The notes under the pieces were generated by a model. That model was not told the origin of the DNA, searched no databases, and saw only the letters and a list, made by a program, of their open reading frames with translations. A DNA stretch of 64,000 nucleotides from JAIBBD01 sp041390685. GTDB lineage: Bacteria; Chloroflexota; Dehalococcoidia; UBA2979. Of the stretch, positions 60,983-64,000 are shown piece after piece. The stretch is taken from contig JAWKPL010000001.1 in the NCBI GenBank assembly GCA_041390685.1, forward strand, positions 1,426,001 to 1,490,000, in the 5' to 3' direction. Numbering within the stretch: position 1 is the first letter of the stretch; the number at the start of each line of letters is the position of its first letter. The position numbers were made by a program, and so were the translations under genes.

Positions 60983-61204
60983 CTAGCCGCCAATTGGACC
61001 GCCTTTGTCGATCACCGTGTGGTCGAGGCCGATCACCGCGGGGCGTTCCTCGCAGTACACGCCGTCCTCGCACTTGTCGAAGGTGAACGCCGACCGCTGC
61101 TTGTCGTAGTGGATCGTCCACGTGCCGATGGCGTGCCCCTCGCGGCCCAGCGCCACCTGCTCCTGCAGCACGTCGATCAACGCCTGTAGTTCCTTCGTGC
61201 CCAC
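60983..61204 (-). CDS. Small conserved-looking protein (73 aa)
   Basis: Starts with the GTG at 61204, which follows AAGGAGGG at six bases. The sequence begins with an amphipathic helix (KELQALIDVLQEQVALG) and then a beta-like region with two cysteines (FDKCEDGVYCEERPA). No family is recognised. It is transcribed with the HD-domain gene downstream (36 bp apart). Confidence 0.6.
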   Translation of the reverse strand: MGTKELQALIDVLQEQVALGREGHAIGTWTIHYDKQRSAFTFDKCEDGVYCEERPAVIGLDHTVIDKGGPIGG

Positions 61205-61320
61205 GCGCGGCCCTCCTTCGGCTCGTCCCTGAGTATAGGCGCGTGGACGGCTCGCGGAGCGCTCCCGCGCTCCCCCCTTGGGCCCCCGCTCTCTACAATG
61301 GCACCGCGAGGAGGGCACCC

Positions 61321-62394
61321 GTGGGCGACAAAGCCACCATCGGCAACTACTTCGAGGACCTCACGGCGGGGCTCGAGATCGAGCACGCCGTCCCGCGCAC
61401 CCTCACCGAGGGTGACGCGGCGTTGTACATCGCCCTCACCGCCGACCGCTACCCTCTGCACTGTGACGCCGAGTTCGCGCGCGGCCTCGGGTTTCAGCGC
61501 GAGACGATCAACGACCTGCTGGTGTTCCACACGGTCTTCGGCAAGTCGGTACCGGACATCTCATTAAACGCCGTCGCCAACCTCGGCTACGCCGACGTGC
61601 GGTTCGGGGTCCCGGTCTACCCGGGCGACACGCTGCGCGCGCACACGACCGTCCTCGGTCAGCGCGAGTCCGCCTCGGGCGGCACCGGCGTCGTCTGGGT
61701 GCGGACGGTGGGCCGCAACCAGCGCGGCGAGGAAGTGCTCTCCTTCATCCGCTGGGTGCTGGTGAACCGTCGCCAGCCCGAGGTCAGCACGGGCATCGAC
61801 GACGCGCCGAAGACGCCCGCCTCGGTCGCCCCCGAAGACTGCACCGTCCCGCCGCAGCTCGACCTCTCGCGGTTCGACCCGGTTGTGACTGGCGGCCGAG
61901 CCTGGTGGGGCGACTACGAGCCCGGCGAGCGCATCCATCACGTCGAAGGCGTCGCCATCGAAGAGGCCGAGCACCAGATGGCCGCCCGCCTGTACCAGAA
62001 CACGGCGCGCGCCCACTTCAACGCGCACGCGCTCAAGGACACGCGCTTCGGCAAGCGCGTCATCTACGGCGGCCACATCATCTCGATGGCCCGCGCGCTG
62101 TCGTTCAACGGCCTCGAGAACGTGGTCCGTGTCCTTGCGTGGAACGGCGGTACGCACAGCAACCCGACGTTCGCCGGCGACACCGTGTTCGCGTGGACGG
62201 ACGTCCTCGAGCGCATCGACCTCGGCCGCCCGGACGCTGGCGCGCTGCGCCTGCGCCTGGTGGCTACGAAGAACAGCGACCCGGCCACCGAGGATCAGCC
62301 GTTCAAGGTCGCGGACGACAGCGGCCGGGAGCGCTACCACCCGAACGTCGTGCTCGACCTCGACTACACCGTCCTCATTCCGAAGGCGCGCTGA
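61321..62394 (+). CDS. mch: 2-methylfumaryl-CoA (mesaconyl-CoA) hydratase, MaoC family
   Basis: A 357-residue double MaoC/hot-dog protein closely like the Chloroflexus Mch: NYFEDLTAGLEIEHAVPRTLTEGD, LLVFHTVFGKSVPDISLNAVANLGYADVRFG, GVVWVRTVGRNQRGEEVL, HHVEGVAIEEAEHQMAARLYQNTARAHFN and IYGGHIISMARALSFNGLENV. Mch hydrates mesaconyl-CoA to beta-methylmalyl-CoA in the 3-hydroxypropionate cycle and in the ethylmalonyl-CoA or methylaspartate pathways. The start GTG at 61321 follows GAGGAGGG. It precedes an acyl-CoA dehydrogenase gene, so a catabolic role is equally possible. Confidence 0.85.
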   Translation: MGDKATIGNYFEDLTAGLEIEHAVPRTLTEGDAALYIALTADRYPLHCDAEFARGLGFQRETINDLLVFHTVFGKSVPDISLNAVANLGYADVRFGVPVYPGDTLRAHTTVLGQRESASGGTGVVWVRTVGRNQRGEEVLSFIRWVLVNRRQPEVSTGIDDAPKTPASVAPEDCTVPPQLDLSRFDPVVTGGRAWWGDYEPGERIHHVEGVAIEEAEHQMAARLYQNTARAHFNAHALKDTRFGKRVIYGGHIISMARALSFNGLENVVRVLAWNGGTHSNPTFAGDTVFAWTDVLERIDLGRPDAGALRLRLVATKNSDPATEDQPFKVADDSGRERYHPNVVLDLDYTVLIPKAR

Positions 62395-62484
62395 TGCCCG
62401 CGCGCCCTCGCGCTTCGCTCGTCCACCGGCCCCGCGCCTGACGCCCGTCGAGGCGGCCGCGCGCGCACCAGGAAGGAACGCCCG

Positions 62485-64000
62485 ATGACCACCGACCTCC
62501 AGAACGCGCGGCTCCTCGTCGACCGCGCGCAGCGCGTCGTCGCCGCGGCCCTCGCCCACGCTGCGGAGGTCACCGAGGGCGGCGCGAAGATCGACGACCA
62601 CCAGGTGCACACTGAGCGCGTCACCTACCTCGCGACACAGGTGCGCGCTGCGCACGAGCTGACCGCCGCGGCGGAGCGCCTCGAGGCCGCGGGCAAGGCG
62701 GACTCGCTCATGGCCGCCGAGGCCTTCGTCTATGCCGCTGAGGCCACGCACGCGCTGAGCAGCGACATCGACGCCGCCTGGGACGACTTCGGGGTCGGCG
62801 AGGCCGTGGGCCCGATCCACGAGCAGGCCGTCCGTGACGCCATGCGGGCCGGTCTGTCCGAGGCGCGCATCCGCGAGATCGGCCGCGCCCGCATCGCCTC
62901 GGGAGGCGTGAACAACATCGAGCTGCAGGACGAGGTCGCCACGCTCACGCGCGACCTCGCGCGCGACTTCGCGAAGAACGAGGTTGCGCCTCGCGCGCAG
63001 GAGATCCATCGCCAGGACCTGCTCGTCCCCGAAGACCTGATCCAGAAGTTCGCCGCGCAGGGCTTCTTCGGCTCCTCGATCCCCGAGGAGTACGGCGGCA
63101 CCGGCATGGGCGACCTCTCGATGATCATCATCACCGAGGAGCTGTCCGCCGCCTCGCTGGCGGCGGCGGGCTCCCTCGCCACGCGCCCCGAGATCCTTTC
63201 GAAGGCTCTGCTCGCCGGCGGCACCGACGAGCAGAAGGCGGCGTGGCTGCCGAGGCTGGCGACAGGTCAGACGATCGTCGCCGTGTCTGTCACCGAGCCG
63301 GATATTGGGTCGGACAACGCGGGCGTGCAGACGCGCGCCGAGCCGGCCGAGTACAACGGCCAGCGCGGCTGGCGCATCAACGGCGCGAAGGCGTGGTGCA
63401 CCTTCTCCGGGCGCGCGGACGTCCTGTCGATGCTCGTGCGCACCGACCCGGACACCTCGAAGGGCGCGCGAGGGCTTTCCCTGCTCATCGTCCCCAAGGC
63501 CCCTTATTACGGCCACGAGTGGCGGCACGAGCAGCCCGAGGGCGGCGTCATCACCGGCACCGCCAACCCCACGCCCGGCTATCGAGGCATGCACTCGTTC
63601 ACGCTCGCCATCGACGACTACTGGGTGTCGCACGACAACCTCGTGGGCGGCGACGCGGGCATCGGGCAGGGCTTCTTCCTCCAGATGGGGGGCTTCGCCG
63701 CGGGCCGCCTGCAGACCGGCGGGCGCGCCACCGGCGTGTCCCAGGCCGCGCTCGAGAAGGCCTGCCAGTACGTCGCGCAGCGGCACCAGTTCGGGCTGCC
63801 GCTGGCCGAGTACCAGCTCACGCAGTACCGCATCGGCCGCATGTCCGCGCTCATCAGCGCCGGCCGCCAGCTCACGTACGCCGCCGCGCGCAGCTTCGAC
63901 AGCCGCGGCGTCGAGGCGCCCATGGCCAAGCTCCTCGCGTGCGACGTCGCCGTCGAGGTGACGCAGGCCGCCCAGCAGCTGCACGGCGGCTGGGGCTACT
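62485..64000 (+). CDS. Acyl-CoA dehydrogenase with N-terminal extension, cut by the window end
   Basis: An open frame of 505 codons from the ATG at 62485 (GGAAGGAA nine bases upstream) to the window edge. Residues about 1-145 form a Ala/Glu-rich helical extension not present in ordinary dehydrogenases. The acyl-CoA dehydrogenase fold follows: FFGSSIPEEYGGTGMGDLSMIII, VAVSVTEPDIGSDNAGV, INGAKAWCTFSGRADVLSMLVRTD, RLQTGGRATGVSQAALEKACQYV and AAQQLHGGWGY near the end of the window. The 3' end is missing, so the catalytic residue and any C-terminal domain cannot be seen. Confidence 0.88.
   Translation, partial: MTTDLQNARLLVDRAQRVVAAALAHAAEVTEGGAKIDDHQVHTERVTYLATQVRAAHELTAAAERLEAAGKADSLMAAEAFVYAAEATHALSSDIDAAWDDFGVGEAVGPIHEQAVRDAMRAGLSEARIREIGRARIASGGVNNIELQDEVATLTRDLARDFAKNEVAPRAQEIHRQDLLVPEDLIQKFAAQGFFGSSIPEEYGGTGMGDLSMIIITEELSAASLAAAGSLATRPEILSKALLAGGTDEQKAAWLPRLATGQTIVAVSVTEPDIGSDNAGVQTRAEPAEYNGQRGWRINGAKAWCTFSGRADVLSMLVRTDPDTSKGARGLSLLIVPKAPYYGHEWRHEQPEGGVITGTANPTPGYRGMHSFTLAIDDYWVSHDNLVGGDAGIGQGFFLQMGGFAAGRLQTGGRATGVSQAALEKACQYVAQRHQFGLPLAEYQLTQYRIGRMSALISAGRQLTYAAARSFDSRGVEAPMAKLLACDVAVEVTQAAQQLHGGWGY

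Noticed and set aside
61564..63984. 806-codon minus-strand frame opposite mch and the acyl-CoA dehydrogenase
   Set aside because: Shadow of two recognised genes.

Overview
The window is a very GC-rich bacterial chromosome segment. It starts inside one gene and ends inside another. A single-copy rpoB-rpoC pair with no ribosomal protein gene directly in front, frequent GTG and TTG starts, many exported proteins with Thr/Ala/Pro-rich linkers, a mesaconyl-CoA hydratase (Mch) like that of Chloroflexus, and abundant acyl-CoA genes suggest a member of the Chloroflexota, perhaps a Dehalococcoidia-type lineage. This assignment is inference from gene content; no marker phylogeny could be run.

Layout. 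0-2.4 kb: three minus-strand exported or membrane proteins. 2.4-11.1 kb: leader and promoter, then rpoB and rpoC overlapping by 14 bp and closed by a strong hairpin. 11.2-20.3 kb: small exported proteins, a lipoprotein, a broken MOSC gene, a BioY-type transporter, a membrane histidine kinase with a single-domain response regulator, and a dienelactone hydrolase. 20.4-30.3 kb: enoyl-CoA hydratase, an OatA-like acyltransferase, a NUDIX hydrolase, a double glyoxalase-fold protein, a two-gene NDP-forming acyl-CoA synthetase, and pth. 30.4-39.3 kb: mfd, membrane proteins, HAD, GNAT, amidohydrolase, and tRNA-Pro(GGG). 39.3-48.9 kb is the most accessory-looking part: methyltransferases, a beta-roll-like repeat protein, a diverged tRNA remnant, a fused SDR/FAD-oxidase gene next to a TylF-type methyltransferase in visibly less GC-rich DNA, and two tandem left-handed beta-helix paralogues. 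48.9-64 kb: CoA-transferase, the SbtA-SbtB bicarbonate pair, a TetR gene with two operator palindromes facing a 58-residue membrane protein, MFS, isochorismatase, PQQ-type propeller protein, PhoX-like phosphatase, PAP2, LPG-synthase-like membrane protein, HD hydrolase, Mch-like hydratase and a partial acyl-CoA dehydrogenase.

Main points of interest. (1) The single-chain SDR plus FAD-oxidase protein at 42.8-44.8 kb could be an oxidise-then-reduce sugar epimerase. (2) An 11-bp poly-G tract sits exactly inside the 17-bp spacer of a near-consensus promoter at 12.39 kb, and an 8-bp poly-G tract breaks the signal-peptide frame of another exported protein at 1.27 kb; this looks like phase variation of surface proteins. 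Several other frames (14.68, 25.11, 26.8 and 33.93 kb) also appear broken, so assembly indels are a serious competing explanation. (3) Two TGAC-type palindromes lie between a TetR gene and a tiny membrane protein. (4) A diverged copy of the tRNA-Pro 3' half lies 2.4 kb from the intact gene.

No insertion sequence, integrase, CRISPR array, rRNA or replication origin was recognised.
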